A stretch of 64,000 nt of DNA from contig CP136068.1 of NCBI GenBank assembly GCA_032622095.1, positions 9,213,314 to 9,277,313 of the forward strand. Reading direction: 5' to 3'. The position numbers and the translations under genes are program-made. Positions 19,908 through 30,890 of the stretch are shown here, one piece after another (positions within the stretch are counted from its first letter, which is position 1; each line of letters starts with the position of its first letter). This DNA comes from Siphonodentalium dalli (taxonomy: Eukaryota; Mollusca; Scaphopoda; Gadilida; Siphonodentaliidae). Under the pieces are notes generated by a model. The model was not told the DNA's origin, did not search any database, and worked only from the letters and a program-made list of their open reading frames with translations.

Positions 19908-20377
19908 GATCGATGGAAGCTGCACATTGTCAAAAATTTCTGAACGACTACAATGTCAGCCATATTCTCAACCTTGCTAATGATGTGGCAAACAGATTCC
20001 CCGATGACTTCAAGTATAAATCAATCAACATTCGAGACATTCCTACAGCGAATATAGTGCAGCATTTCAATGAGGCAATCGACTTCATTAATGAGGCAAA
20101 GGATGCTGAGACATGTTGTCTCGTTCACTGCTACAGAGGTGCATCACGTTCGGTGACGATCGTCGTCGCCTATTTGATGAGTACTGAACGGATTTCTATG
20201 GAGGAAGCTTTGAGGATTGTTAAGAGTAAGCGACATCAGGCCAACCCTAATGCTGGGTTCAGAGTTCAGCTGGCGTTGTATGAAAAACATCTAAAGTTGC
20301 GGCCATCAAAGAATATTGAGGCAAAGCTCACGAAACAGCAGTGGTACTATTACCATAAGGACATTTTTAATGGCTGA
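19908..20377 (+). CDS. DUSP19: DUSP19-like phosphatase, catalytic exon
   Basis: Terminal coding exon with the whole catalytic domain of a small dual-specificity phosphatase, which removes phosphate from Tyr and Ser/Thr of signalling kinases in the cytoplasm. Counting from the Met at 19913 (154 residues to the stop): HILNLANDV at 17-25, general-acid Asp42 in RDIPTANI, signature VHCYRGASRS at 71-80 (nucleophile Cys73, Arg79, Ser80), and NPNAGFRVQLALYE at 111-124. All catalytic residues are present, so the domain looks functional. The acceptor is TTTTTATTCTAG, with first base 19908. GA completes the Gly left by the donor at 1009, giving ...WLILG-SMEAAHC, which aligns to the family's WLLLGSQD-AAHD junction. 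That exon lies on the opposite strand. The product would be about 230 residues against ~217 in vertebrates. Confidence 0.93.
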
Positions 20378-20956
20378 AAGTGTGAATTCTCTGACAATGT
20401 GTGGAGCAACAAACTAAACAATATGATTGTTATTGTAAGAACATTCTCATCAGGAAAACAATGAGAGCTCCACCATTTCAGAATATTGGTGAAAATTATA
20501 CCTTAATATTATCATAACCGGTAATTGAGCTTTTCCAGACAAAAGTAATTTTGCATTATCCATGTTGGTAGTTTTCTATTTTACATGCATGTATGGTTTT
20601 TTTTTTATATATTTTGTTGTTAAGTTATATGTCTGTGATAATGTTTATGAATTTTTTATAAGAAATAATGAGATAAAATTTTATCTGTTATTTGCTCCCA
20701 GTTATTTATTTGCAAGCAGAGTTCTTTTGCTAGAGTTGCCACAATTTTAGACAGAGCATGCAGTAAATTATAAGGAGTAATTTAAATCCCATCAACTTCC
20801 GATTCAATTATTTTGAGGCTTATCTGTTGAACTTTGATGTCGTTAAATTGGCACCAACTATGTTCTATCGGGTGTTTGTCATAACACTCTACTTGACCTC
20901 GGCAATCCATTTGAATTTGATGTCACAATCGGCATTGAATATATGTCCGTCATCTA
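20378..20956 (+). other. Probable 3' UTR of phosphatase exon
   Basis: Follows the TGA stop. AT-rich with a T-tract near 20598. I saw no clear canonical AATAAA, so the transcript end is not placed. Confidence 0.4.
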
Positions 20957-21371
20957 CAACCCTTTCTGACGGGAGGTTCCTGATTTTTTGCAAAAACCCT
21001 GTGCCAATGCATTCTCTTATATATGCGAGTCAACCATAGGTCTCCTCGCGTATATAAGAGAATATATTGGCCTAACAAATTTTATATTATTTTTTACAAT
21101 TGTTAAAAATATAAGAAAAAATGAAAAAATTGTCGAAGAATGTAAGAAATAATGATAATAAAAAAAATGATAAAATTGTTAAAGAATGTAAGAATGTTTT
21201 TTATTATATACTTGCCCATGAATTATAAGGTTTTAAGCAGTGAGATATAAGTGATATCCTACTAGTGAGATATCGATATCTCACTGGTATTATTGCACCG
21301 TATGGATCCTCATGTGTGTAGTCAGGTTGGTTATACTTCATAGTGAATGATTTCCTGCACACATCATGTAC

Positions 21372-21556
21372 TGACATTCATTGGGGGGCCATCGGCAAGT
21401 AACGAAAGTATATAATAAATACAAAATCTATACTTTTTGAGTGTTTTAAATATGGGACTATTTTTTTGGGCGTATATATATAATGTGTCAGCTTGAAATT
21501 TCTGATGTATTGACATTCATTGGGGGCCATAGGCAAGTAACTAAAGTATATAATAA
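21372..21556. repeat. Direct repeat, ~45 bp, two copies
   Basis: TGACATTCATTGGGGG-CCAT-GGCAAGTAAC-AAAGTATATAATAAA occurs at 21372 and 21513. The second copy abuts the foldback at 21559. Confidence 0.75.
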
Positions 21557-21558
21557 AC

Positions 21559-21702
21559 AGAATATCCACACTTTTTCAGTGGATATGGGTTAAAATCTCA
21601 TTCGTGATGACAAAACATTTGAATTTCCACTTGTGGAAATTCAATGTTTTGTCATCACTCATGAGATATAACCCATATCCACTGAAAAAGTGTGAATATC
21701 CT
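21559..21702. mobile_element. Foldback element
   Basis: Arms of ~70 bp, GAATATCCACACTTTTTCAG to TTTCCAC, then the inverse ending GTGTGAATATCC, are nearly perfect with a two-base turn. Flanked by TA-rich DNA. Confidence 0.8.
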
Positions 21703-22184
21703 CTATATACTAAATGATAAAATTGTTAAAGAATATAAAGAAAAAAATATATATATCGTTATAGAATGTAAGAAAAAATTCTAAATTTTGTTTAAATAAT
21801 GTAAGAAAAAATTCTAAATTTTGTTTAAATAATGTAAGAAAAAATGATAAAAATTGTTAAAGAATGCAAGAAAAATTGATATAAAAATGATAATTTGTTA
21901 GGCTAATGCATTCTCTATATGGTCGACTCGCATATATAAGAGAATGCCTTGGCACAGGGTCTTTAATGTTGCGCAGCTCCCATCATGAAAGAGTTAAAGG
22001 GTTTTTTGTATGTTGGAAGAACGATTGAGAACTTCAACAGAAATTATAGGCACAGTCAGCTACCAATAGATGGTGCATGTGATTTGCCAGGCGTTCTCGC
22101 ATGTAGATACAGATGGATCATATTATCTGTACACGAAAACATCTGATGTTGTCAATCAGGTGACTATATAGCTATCAGTCACTG

Positions 22185-22725
22185 GTTTTTATACACCGTT
22201 TGAAAAAACGGTAGTATTATGTAAATGGGTTGTCCATCCGTCCGTCCGCTTTTGGTTTCCGGATGATAACTTTAGATCGAATCGAGCAAACTGAACCAAA
22301 TTTGGTTTGTTAGTTTACCACACCAAAATACAGTTCAAGTTCGAATATGGGTTTCGTCCGCATTATTTTGACTGAGTTATGTCCATTTTTCGACTTAGAT
22401 TTGACCCGATTTGCGGTTTCCGGACGATAACTTTAGATGATTCAAAGTGAACTGAACCAAATTTGGTATATTAGTTTCCCACCCCAAAATACAGATCAAG
22501 TTCGAATATGGGTTTTATCTGCATGATTTTGACTGTGTTATGCCCCTCTTTAGACTTAGATTTTACCTGATGTGCAGTTTCCATATGATAACTTTAGATT
22601 GAATTGAGTGAACTGAACCAAATTTGGTATACAGATCAAGTTCAAATATGGGTTCTGTCTACATGCCCCACTCTACTCCAGAAACAGGCGTATTATGCCA
22701 CGCTCCAACAGCGTGCTCTTTTTCA
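22185..22725 (+). mobile_element. GTCCGTCCGTCCG element with tandem monomers
   Basis: A 5' hairpin ACCGTTTGAAAAAACGGT is followed by CCATCCGTCCGTCCG. About three ~150-bp monomers with GAACTGAACCAAATTTGG and AAGTTCGAATATGGGTTT follow. The design (5' hairpin, CCGTCCG, tandem monomers) parallels the Helentron-like elements. Confidence 0.6.
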
Positions 22726-23401
22726 AAAGTGTCTAATGACATCAACTGCTATATAAGGTGTTAATTCGTGGCTCTGTATGAGAGTCAGATCTGCCCTTTT
22801 ATCCAAAATAATGGGAAAAAGTGGAACAACCACAATTGATGTTTGTTTTCATTTTAATTATACAATTTAATTATTAAAATGCAATTAATGTGATCTCAAT
22901 CATACAATCTCTCATATACACAATTCATTCATCAATTTACAATTCAATTTAATAAAATAGTGATGCATTCATGGCTTCCGAGATCTTCCAATATTGTCTG
23001 CGGTATTAAAAATAATGATATATCTGCCTTTCAATCGATGCGTTCACTCATTTTTAAATTGGTACTTTTGGAGAGAAAATTATTCCGATAGATAATGAAA
23101 CCTCTCAAAAATGTCAGGGGATTCTTATTTGATTAGCCTAAAGTTGATGTGAAGTTGATTTACGAACATTTTATATGGCTTCACAAAGACAAAATAGGCC
23201 ACATGCAATGAAACAATGCAAATATTTGTGAAGAGCGGAATATTTAACATTACTGATATAATGTAAAATTTCAGTTTGTATCAAAAAAGAATGAGTGTTT
23301 AAAATACATGTGGTTATTGAATTATATCGATATTGTTGTCGTCATCTTACTGGATGCAAGCCTGAATACATCTGAGTGTTCTGCTTTTCCAAATGCAAGA
23401 T
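22726..23401. other. No recognisable feature
   Basis: AT-rich; short open frames only. Confidence 0.4.
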
Positions 23402-23670
23402 TTAAAGGTACTCATTCCGATCAGACACCTCCTAAATTACTATTTCTTTGGCTTCGGGGTAAAAAATATTTGATTCGAGTCGAGGAACCCACCCATCAAA
23501 GCTCAGAGTGATTAGATATCGATGTTTGAAGTTTGCTATTTCTATTGTTTGTGGACCAGAAGAACGTGGTCAAATGGACGAAGGTGCAGATAAAATCACG
23601 TGGTTATTATTACCCCCAAAGCCAAAGAAATAGTAATTTAGGAGCGTCTGATCGCATTGAGTACCTTTAA
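23402..23670. mobile_element. TTAA-5 element, complete short copy
   Basis: TTAA-AGGTACTCATTCCGATCAG to CTGATCGCATTGAGTACCT-TTAA. Long self-complementary arms contain CTCCTAAATTACTATTTCTT and its complement around a ~100 bp centre with ATTCGAGTCGAGGAACCC. Confidence 0.8.
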
Positions 23671-24018
23671 ACAATTGTGCAGTACAAATTAAAATTAAAC
23701 TGAAACAAATGCATGTTTCTTTTTATTTTGGGTGTGTTTCTAAAAATATATATAGTATATCTAAACATACACAATTTGAAAATTAAAACAATTGGTAAAG
23801 ACAAATGCTGAAATACCCAAATAATGTTAGTTGCACTCTGTATATTAGCACCAATATTGACTTTTCACACCTTGTGATATCTCAATCTATGTTAATATTT
23901 TTCACAGGAAAATTACATATTTGACTCAATTCTAAAGATATTTTGAAGCCAGACAATGAAACTTCATTACCATCAAACACCATCAACTGCAATATATTTT
24001 GAGACAATTAACAGATTC

Positions 24019-24130
24019 ACAAGGTGACACACATCCTGAATTCAAGGTGACACACATCCTGAATTCAAGGTCACACACATTCTGAATTCAAGGTCACACA
24101 CATCCTGAATTCAAGGTCACACACATCCTG
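24019..24130. repeat. 23-bp tandem repeat, five copies, of a TIR motif
   Basis: CAAGGT(G/C)ACACACATCCTGAATT repeated five times, followed by CAACTATTATAG. The unit matches the terminal repeat of the element at 19149-19683. Confidence 0.85.
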
Positions 24131-24880
24131 AATTCAACTATTATAGTTAGATTTTATATTATTACACGCTTGTTCCCAAAAGTACAGTGTTATTGCTGTT
24201 CCATATTTACAAATATGTATGGAACGTACGTTCCATACGCATCTCGTTGACGTAAAATGACATACATGACGTTCGCCTCAACCATGAAACCGGAACTATA
24301 AAATAAAAGCATCATCACACATGACAAAACATGCCCTCTATGTGCCTAAATAAACCTTCTACGCCTGTATTTTTAATGCACAGATTCTAGGACGCGAAGC
24401 ATGTAATAAACACAGAACGACACAATGTGTAAATGGGTTTGTCGATATGGCACTCTTGCTGTCGCGGAAGGATAGAATTAGAGGCGCAAGCGCCTCTCGT
24501 TCTATCCTTCCGCGACAGCACGAGTGCCATATCGACACATCATGTCGTTCTGTGTATGTTCAATATGGATACTGCCATTTTGTGAACTCGATAGAAGAGG
24601 GATAATCCAAAATCATATTTCAAAACATTATTATGATTCAAAATCAGTAATTCGGTACCATGTTTGTTTTGGTGATAAAATAACATGTCTCGAACCATGC
24701 GAATGATTAATTATGATGGCACATGATCGTCAAGTCATTTAACATTCAATTGGTCAAAATATTGTAATGAAGGAGCGATTGAGTCACATGTCAATGTCAT
24801 TTAGAAATGCATACTGTTTAATACACAACAAATTTTATCTGGAGACTGTCCAGAATTCACACTGGAATTATATCTTTTTC
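24131..24880. mobile_element. Diverged relative of the 19149-19683 element
   Basis: From 24591 the sequence AAGAGGGATAATCCAAAATC, GAAGGAGCGATTGAGTCA and TCTGGAGACTGT follows the interior of the 19149-19683 element. The left half is replaced by a separate foldback (24410-24560). The right end is not clear. Confidence 0.6.
24410..24560. mobile_element. Foldback element
   Basis: ACACAGAACGACACAATGTG and the inverse CATGTCGTTCTGTGT bound arms of ~65 bp. These include TGTCGATATGGCACTC and CTGTCGCGGAAGGATAGAA, meeting at GAGGCGCAAGCGCCTC. A perfect 20-bp palindrome, TATGGAACGTACGTTCCATA, lies upstream at about 24218. Confidence 0.8.
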
Positions 24881-25598
24881 ATTTGTTTAGATAATATAGG
24901 CAGCCGATAATGTAACCTTTATTTTTGCAATGAATTTAAGATGATAATTTAAACAAATTAAGTCGCTTTTAGCAATGTAAATTACGTCACGGTCTGAATT
25001 GCAATCAGGAGACTTAATGAGACATAAAGTGTTAAACGGTCATGGCTCATTCGAACCCTAATATCATGTTTACATAATTCGGTTAAGAGGTATCTCAAAA
25101 CACATATGAGGAAGATTTCCAAACAAATTTATTGATATTTCGCTGAAAATGTTCTTATTTTTTTTTATAAATTTGAGATCGTTTCTTTTTGTGTTGGTTC
25201 AAAGTTTTTAATCATTGGTCGCGTACAAATTGTGCATGTAGATCATGGGAAGAACATACATAGCTGTCTTCGTACTGAAACGTTTATGGTACCACTTAAT
25301 TTTTTCAATTAAAACACAGAGTGCGTGAAGTTTTAAAATTGTTGAAAATGCAATATACCTTTTCCAGAAGGCACGCGTTATTCCGTTAACAATTCCAGAA
25401 TTGCCATGAATACAAATGTTGCAATATTTTATTGGGACCCAATCCATCGTGTTTGAAGTTGTATTTTTATGAGTCTTTCTGGGAAATTTGATGCTCGTAG
25501 AATGGTAATTCAGGCATTTATCAACCTATTTCAATAACAATAAAAATTCAAAAGTGACTATTATTAGGTGTATTTGGAGTGCAAACCGCTATGTGGCT
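24881..25598. other. No recognisable feature
   Basis: AT-rich. A 79-codon minus-strand frame at 25208-25447 lacks splice framing and any recognised motif. Confidence 0.4.
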
Positions 25599-25999
25599 TT
25601 AACCCTTTACCCAACAAACCGGCCAAAACCGGCCAAATAAAGCTTCAACAGCCTAAAATATCTTCGGTCTGTCTCAATAGAACCATACAAATATGGATAT
25701 CATTGGAATCGGCTCATTGACCACATTGTGATGGTTACAGTTATGCCCTGTGCCAATGCATTCTCTTATATATGCGAGTCGACCATAGGTCGCCTCGCAT
25801 ATATAAGAGAATGCATTGGCCTAAAAAAAATCTTTTTTTTAACACTTTTTACCATTTTTTCTTACATTCTTTAACAATTTTATAATTTTGAATGTGTTAA
25901 GCCAATGCATTTTCTTATATATGCGAGGCGGCCTACGGTTGACTCGCATATATAAGAGAATGCCATGGCACAGGGCCCTTCTGTTGGGTAAAGGGTTAA
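25599..25999 (-). mobile_element. TTAA-1 element, intact
   Basis: Opposite orientation to 4680-5079: the TTTGGCCGG/AAACCGG side comes first. Both Hp hairpins are present. The second has CGGCCTACGGTTGA in its loop, breaking the inner stem. Confidence 0.9.
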
Positions 26000-26185
26000 G
26001 TCAGTTTGGCTGGCTCAGAATATGAAGTTAGGATTCTCGAAAAAATTTCAAAATTACTGCATGAAATTAATAGTTTTAAAAATGACTGCACATGAACAAG
26101 TTTTGATTCTTATAATATTATAATACTGGGAAACATTAACATAGTTTGATAACTGCCCCTTGGTGAATGACAATAAAGATTTGCA

Positions 26186-26274
26186 TACAGTAATGCCCTA
26201 AATAATCGACTCCTTAACCACAGCAGAATTATTCTGCTGTGGTTAAGGAGTCGATTATTTAGGGCATTACTGTA
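26186..26274. mobile_element. Mariner-like MITE, minimal 89-bp form
   Basis: TA-CAGTAATGCCCTAAATAAT to ATTATTTAGGGCATTACTG-TA. Only the outer ~40 bp of each arm remains, joined at CAGAATTATTCTG. It is a perfect palindrome produced by internal deletion. Confidence 0.85.
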
Positions 26275-27050
26275 ATTATATACTGGTAGGACACAAGCCA
26301 GTGCTGCATCATTAGATACATTTTCCCTTTAAGAAGATATTAATTTAAGATGCATACATATATACTATAATCACTCATGTACCTCTCAAAACCATGACAA
26401 TACATTTAATATGCGTAGAAAATAGTCACATTCAGCAACTTGGTAGCAAATTCAACCACAATGTAAAGAATGTCATTCAGCCAATCTGATGCTCGAAATT
26501 CCTGCTGAATTATAATGTGAAGTGGGCCACATTCTTTTTAACCATAGCTGATTTCTGTTAAATGAAAACATACAAGACCTATATCGCCCAATATATCTTA
26601 TGCCTAATAAGAATATAAAGTTTACTTGAATTTACTTCCGAGATGCTGAGTATGAATTAAAGGATGGAGGGGTTTGTGGTTCGCTTGTAACTCAAATAAA
26701 TAGAGGAATGATCTAGTGTTTTTTAGTGAATACTGAATATTGAGAATAATTTTAGTATTCACCCGAAAACACTAGATTTTCTTTTTATTATACCAGTTTC
26801 CAAAGAAATTCAACATCAACAACACTAAATTTCCTCAAAATCACTTTCAATCAAAGGGCCAAGCCGACAGCTGAACTTTGTCCACTTGCTCAGTATCACG
26901 TCACTGCAGAATTTTTTTCCATATTAATATAATTGATTTTGGGTCAATGTTATACATCATCCAACTTACAAGCGAAGTAAATGTTTAAAATTTTATATAC
27001 AATAAATGTGTACAACTACACATGTATAAACAAAACAACTTATGTAGCTA
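26275..27050. other. Mostly featureless; one small hairpin
   Basis: TCTAGTGTTTT-TAGTGAATACT (about 26713) and AGTATTCACCCGAAAACACTAGA (about 26755) form a short foldback. Nothing else is assignable. Confidence 0.4.
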
Positions 27051-27099
27051 ATTCATTCAGTATTAGACTATTATATGATGAGATTACTTGAAACATACC

Positions 27100-27440
27100 T
27101 TGTGATGTCACGGTGAACTGAACAGTGGCTAACATGTATAACAAATGGCTAAATGAGAGGTTTGTTTTGCCGATGTTAAAACAATACCACTCCATAGAAA
27201 ACATCGTCCGAACTACATGTATGCTCAATTGTAAATATTTACATCTTGATACAGGACACAAATATTAGCGATAAACGATTTCGCATCAAGGGTCACTGCA
27301 TTTTATTAATACATGTATATAAAAATGACAGTGGGGATATGATATTTGTAAAAAAAAATAACTACTTTTGAGTTAGATTATTCACCATTCTATTTGATCA
27401 CCCTACCAGAGCGTTTCACATCACTTCAACGGTGAAAAAA
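27100..27440. mobile_element. Interspersed family H, copy 1
   Basis: Shares CCATAGAAAACATCGTC-GAACTA, ATTGTAAATATTTACATC, the ACTGCATTTTATTAATAC segment and the TTGATCACCCTACCAGAGCG-type tail with 43735-44310, and the inverse with 56070-56480. It provides the unoccupied version of the TTAA site used at 43940. Confidence 0.6.
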
Positions 27441-27470
27441 TTAATCCCGAATTAAGGAGGAAATAATTAC

Positions 27471-27650
27471 ATTTATCACATGATTAGCACTATTTTCCGA
27501 TGTAATATTCGAGCGTAATAGACACGTGTAATATCGTCGCGTGCAGTGACGTCACGCTGCTCTTTGGGACAATGTTCGCTGGCTGCAGTTAACTGTTGTT
27601 CTTTCAGTCTTTTCGATAAAATTTTAGCGATTATATGATCATGTGATAAA
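27471..27650. mobile_element. TIR repeat with TTTATCACATGAT ends
   Basis: TTTATCACATGAT near 27474 and ATCATGTGATAAA near 27636 are inverse copies. The interior (CGTGTAATATCGTCGCGTG) is non-coding. Confidence 0.5.
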
Positions 27651-27654
27651 AAGT

Positions 27655-27795
27655 ATCTCAAACTCGTTCTATTTTATACGTAATTTATCAACCTCGTCCA
27701 CTAAATTCTATTTGTGCCTCGGTAAACCTCGGCTCAAATCGAATTTAGTGAACTCGGTTGATAAATTCCGTATAAAATAGTAACTCGTTTGAGAT
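27655..27795. mobile_element. Foldback element
   Basis: TCTCAAACTCGTTCTATTTT and the inverse AAAATAGTAACTCGTTTGAGA enclose AATTTATCAACC / GGTTGATAAATT and ACTAAATT / AATTTAGT stems. Confidence 0.75.
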
Positions 27796-27860
27796 CCTCT
27801 ATTTATGTGTACTTAAAATGTTGTATTTTCTGAAATAGTATGATGGAATATTCTGCAAAA

Positions 27861-27949
27861 TTTGTTGAATGCCATTCTTCCAGTGTATATTTGTTGAATG
27901 CCATTCTTCCAGTGTATATTTGTTGAATGCCATTCTTCCTGTATATTGC
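27861..27949. repeat. 29-bp tandem repeat, three copies
   Basis: TGTTGAATGCCATTCTTCC-AGTGTATATT recurs three times, the last one shortened. Confidence 0.9.
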
Positions 27950-28155
27950 CTGGGAGTTCACCAAATTTAGTGCAAAATATCCCTTTAGGGATGAAACAGA
28001 TTATTAAGAGTTCTAAATAATCTCATCACTCTATTTATTAACTAATTACAACTATATATATTAAGCATTAAAAATGGCAATAGTCTACATGTAACTAAAA
28101 TATACTATTTCTCATAATAAAAATATCTACATTTTATCTCAGTACATATTTATAG

Positions 28156-28359
28156 ATTTTAAAAAGTAAATGTGATGATATGTATAAAGACTTTAAGTCG
28201 GAATGTGAAAAATGCACCAGAGTCTTAAACAAGGCGAAGAATCAATGGCAAAATGGATATGTTTTTGCTAGAGGACTATCAATACTCATATTAACAGCGT
28301 TTGTGCTGCCGGGCCATTTGCCCAAATATAGTCGAAGGTTGTTTTTGGCACAGAGGTAA
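28156..28359 (+). CDS. Exon-like open frame of unknown identity
   Basis: A 67-codon frame directly after a possible acceptor (ACATATTTATAG, ending 28155); in-frame Met at 28180. The first half is charged and Cys-containing (MYKDFKSECEKCTRVLNKA, then KNQWQNGYVFARG), followed by a hydrophobic stretch SILILTAFVLPG. The composition is more protein-like than most frames here. A possible donor GAG|GTAATC overlaps the stop. I recognise no family. It could be an exon, a transposon remnant or chance. Confidence 0.3.
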   Translation: MLKSKCDDMYKDFKSECEKCTRVLNKAKNQWQNGYVFARGLSILILTAFVLPGHLPKYSRRLFLAQR

Positions 28360-29135
28360 TCATTTCCCATTACGCTGTTGAAACATGAAGAGCAGCCATG
28401 CAGTCAACAAATACAGTACCCGGATGAATCATATAAACAAAAACTCACACCTCGCTTGCTGCAGCTTGGTAATTTTTGTTATGTAGGTGTCAACTTTACG
28501 ATTTCAAACATCTCACGGCTTTGTCCATTTACCAAAACCAGCACAAATTTAATTCAAATAAATGTTAGTTGTATTTTGAACTTTCACGTATCGACTTAGT
28601 GCTGGAATAGCTAGATTCTGCATGTCTTGGTGCGCACACACCGAAGATGAATCATAAAAGCAAGTTAGATATCTTTTTGATAAAGTTTTGTCCGAAAGGA
28701 GGAAAGCATCAAAATTTTCATCTAAAACAATAAATTTCGCACTAAATATTGGTTAGAAAACAAACCATCAATTTTTATGCACCCATAAAGTCATGTTATA
28801 TTATTTGTTAAAAAATAATATATCACATTCATTTTTAGTTATAGTTGGATTAGCATTGCCAAAAAAAATAAATGTGTTTTTAAAATGTCTCGAAAAATAT
28901 TGAGAAATTTTGGCGCAACGATTCCTGGCCCAGCAGTCACTGGCAGTGAGTAGATGCACGCCTTAAAATTAACAAAATATCGCTAACAAGGTCACTTAAA
29001 ACATTTTGTCAAAATTAAAACTTTTATTTTGAATGACCTAATGTTTAATCCCGAAACTTGAAATTTAAGACTATATATAATAACTTGTTTTCTTCAGAGA
29101 AGTTATGACTGGTGATAATGCATAGCCAACCGGTA
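28360..29135. other. No recognisable feature
   Basis: AT-rich; a 22-codon frame at about 28886 followed by a GCA|GTGAGTAG donor-like site is too short to call. Confidence 0.4.
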
Positions 29136-29435
29136 TTAATCCTTTACCCAACAAAACGTCCAAAAACGCCCAAATAAAGCTTCAACAGCCTAAAATATCT
29201 TTGGTCTGTCTCAATAACACCTTTCAAATATGGATATCATTGGAACCGGTTCTTGACCACATTGTGATGGTTACAGTTATGCCCTGTATATATAAGAGAA
29301 TTCTTTGACAATTTTATCATTTTTAATATGTGTTAAGCCAATGCATTCTCTTATATATGCGAAGCGACCTATGGTCGACTCGCATATATAAGAGAATGCA
29401 TTGGCACAGGGCCGTTCTGTTGGGTAAAGGGTTAA
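29136..29435 (-). mobile_element. TTAA-1 element with internal deletion
   Basis: Both TTAA flanks are present, with ends ATCCTTTACCCAACAAAACG and TGTTGGGTAAAGGG. The first Hp hairpin is reduced to GTATATATAAGAGAATTCTTTG while the second is intact, a ~100 bp loss. Confidence 0.85.
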
Positions 29436-29673
29436 TCAACTGCTCTAAACAGTGATATAATTATCCAGTATCGAGTATCGACAGTCCTTAAAATGGTACT
29501 CTACCCCGTAACACTGTCTAACATAGATACATGTTCATGTTGAACAGCCTGCAGTTTGATTATATGCTTTCAAAGTTAAATGAACATCTCATCTGCACGG
29601 CTATCTTTTGCATAACAAGTTCATGATTTTGTGTCAGCCGCAACGGGATAGACTGCCATTTGAGAAGCAAATA

Positions 29674-29880
29674 TAGAATAATGCCCTAAATAATCAACTC
29701 CTTAACCACAGCAGAATTATGGGTAATTTTTCAGGATTTAGTTGGAAATATGGCTTGTTGCTATTCATCAGAATTAAAGCTCTCACTGAATAGCAACAAG
29801 CCATATTTCCGACTAAATCCTGAAAAATTACCCATAATTCTGCTCTGGTTAAGGAGTCGATTATTTAGGGCATTACTGTA
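29674..29880. mobile_element. Mariner-like palindromic MITE
   Basis: The left end mutated to TAGAATAATGCCC; the right end is GGGCATTACTG-TA. The centre reads TTCATCAGAATTAAAGCTCTCACTGAAT. Confidence 0.8.
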
Positions 29881-30009
29881 ACATAAAGTGAGAGAAATAA
29901 TGAATATATCACAATTATATGGGTATCTGAGAAGAATTTCACTTTCTATTCTCAATTTGCTGCCTTTTAGGCAGGTGGGTGAAATGGGTAATAATGACCA
30001 AATGGACAT

Positions 30010-30276
30010 GAACCCTTCCATGACTGGAGCATTCTGAAATTTTGCGAAAACCCTGTGCCAATGCATTCTCTTATATATGCGAATCTCCCATAGGGAGCCT
30101 CGCATATATAAGAGAATGCATTGGCCTGACATTTATCTTGACCTTGTAAACCAGTGAATTATCTTATATATGTGAGACTTGAATATGTAAGATAATGCCT
30201 TGGCCTAAGAATATTTACCTTGAATTTGTGAGCAAGTGAATTCCATATATGTGAAGCTCATGTCATGAAAGGGGTA
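30010..30276. mobile_element. TTAA-2 element, flanks decayed
   Basis: AACCCTTCCATGACTGGAGC to GAAGCTCATGTCATGAAAGGGG. One intact Hp hairpin (30055-30126, CTCCCATAGGGAG loop) and a decayed second one. The TTAA is lost on both sides (GAAC / GTAA). Confidence 0.7.
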
Positions 30277-30300
30277 AATGTTATCGAAAAACCTGTGGAA

Positions 30301-30756
30301 CAAGTCTGAGTTTAGTGTGCCTGACATTTGCAGAATCAGGTCCCCCAGTGGGTGAATTTAGTTATGCTATCCCGCACAGCTGGCTAGTATCACCAAATTC
30401 ACCCTCTTGGGGACCTCATTCTGCAAGGCATCATCTGCTACAAGTATAAGAGACCGATAGACTCAGATTGAAGTTCCGCAATGGTGAATATTGTTATGTA
30501 CACCCATTGGGAACCTCGATTATGCAATGTGTCTCTGCCAATTTGGGGATATAGAGAAAATAAACTAAAAAAAGATACAGAATCTTTGCGGAAAAGTTTC
30601 TACAGAAATTTGATAATAAAGAAACTTTCCAGAGAAGATGAGGCCTAAGCAGAATGAGTTCCCCAGAGGGTGAATTTAGTAATGATAGCCCGCTATGTGG
30701 GATAGCGTCACTAAATTCACCCTCTGGAGACCTCATTCTGGAAATGACAGGCTTGC
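30301..30756. mobile_element. GAGG element, complete
   Basis: CAAGTCTGAGTTTAGTGTGCC to GAAATGACAGGCTTG. It has both hairpins (30336-30425 and 30650-30740) and, between them, the TTTGGGGATATAGAGAAAAT spacer, in the opposite orientation to 34242-34689. Confidence 0.8.
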
Positions 30757-30890
30757 TGTGGAATGTTTCGATTGTCTTTTTCAGCAGTTCATAAAACGGA
30801 ATTAATAAAAGGCTGGCATTCTATTAATGTAGAGATCATTAACAATAGAATAATGCCTTGCATAGGACATACATGTATGGGGATCTTAGT

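Larger units (their letters stand above)
20957..21997. mobile_element. Expanded TTAA-2 element with nested repeats
   Basis: The left end ACCCTTTCTGACGGGAGGTTCC and right end AGCTCCCATCATGAAAGAG-TTAA enclose Hp hairpins at about 21001-21073 and 21900-21957. The interior is swollen by A-rich GTTAAAGAATGTAAGAAA repeats and an inserted foldback. Confidence 0.65.

Noticed and set aside
23450-23500. ATTCGAGTCGAGGAACCC as a tRNA B-box or SINE promoter
   Set aside because: There is no A-box at the right distance, no A or repeat tail, and the element has TTAA flanks with inverted ends, which fits a DNA transposon.
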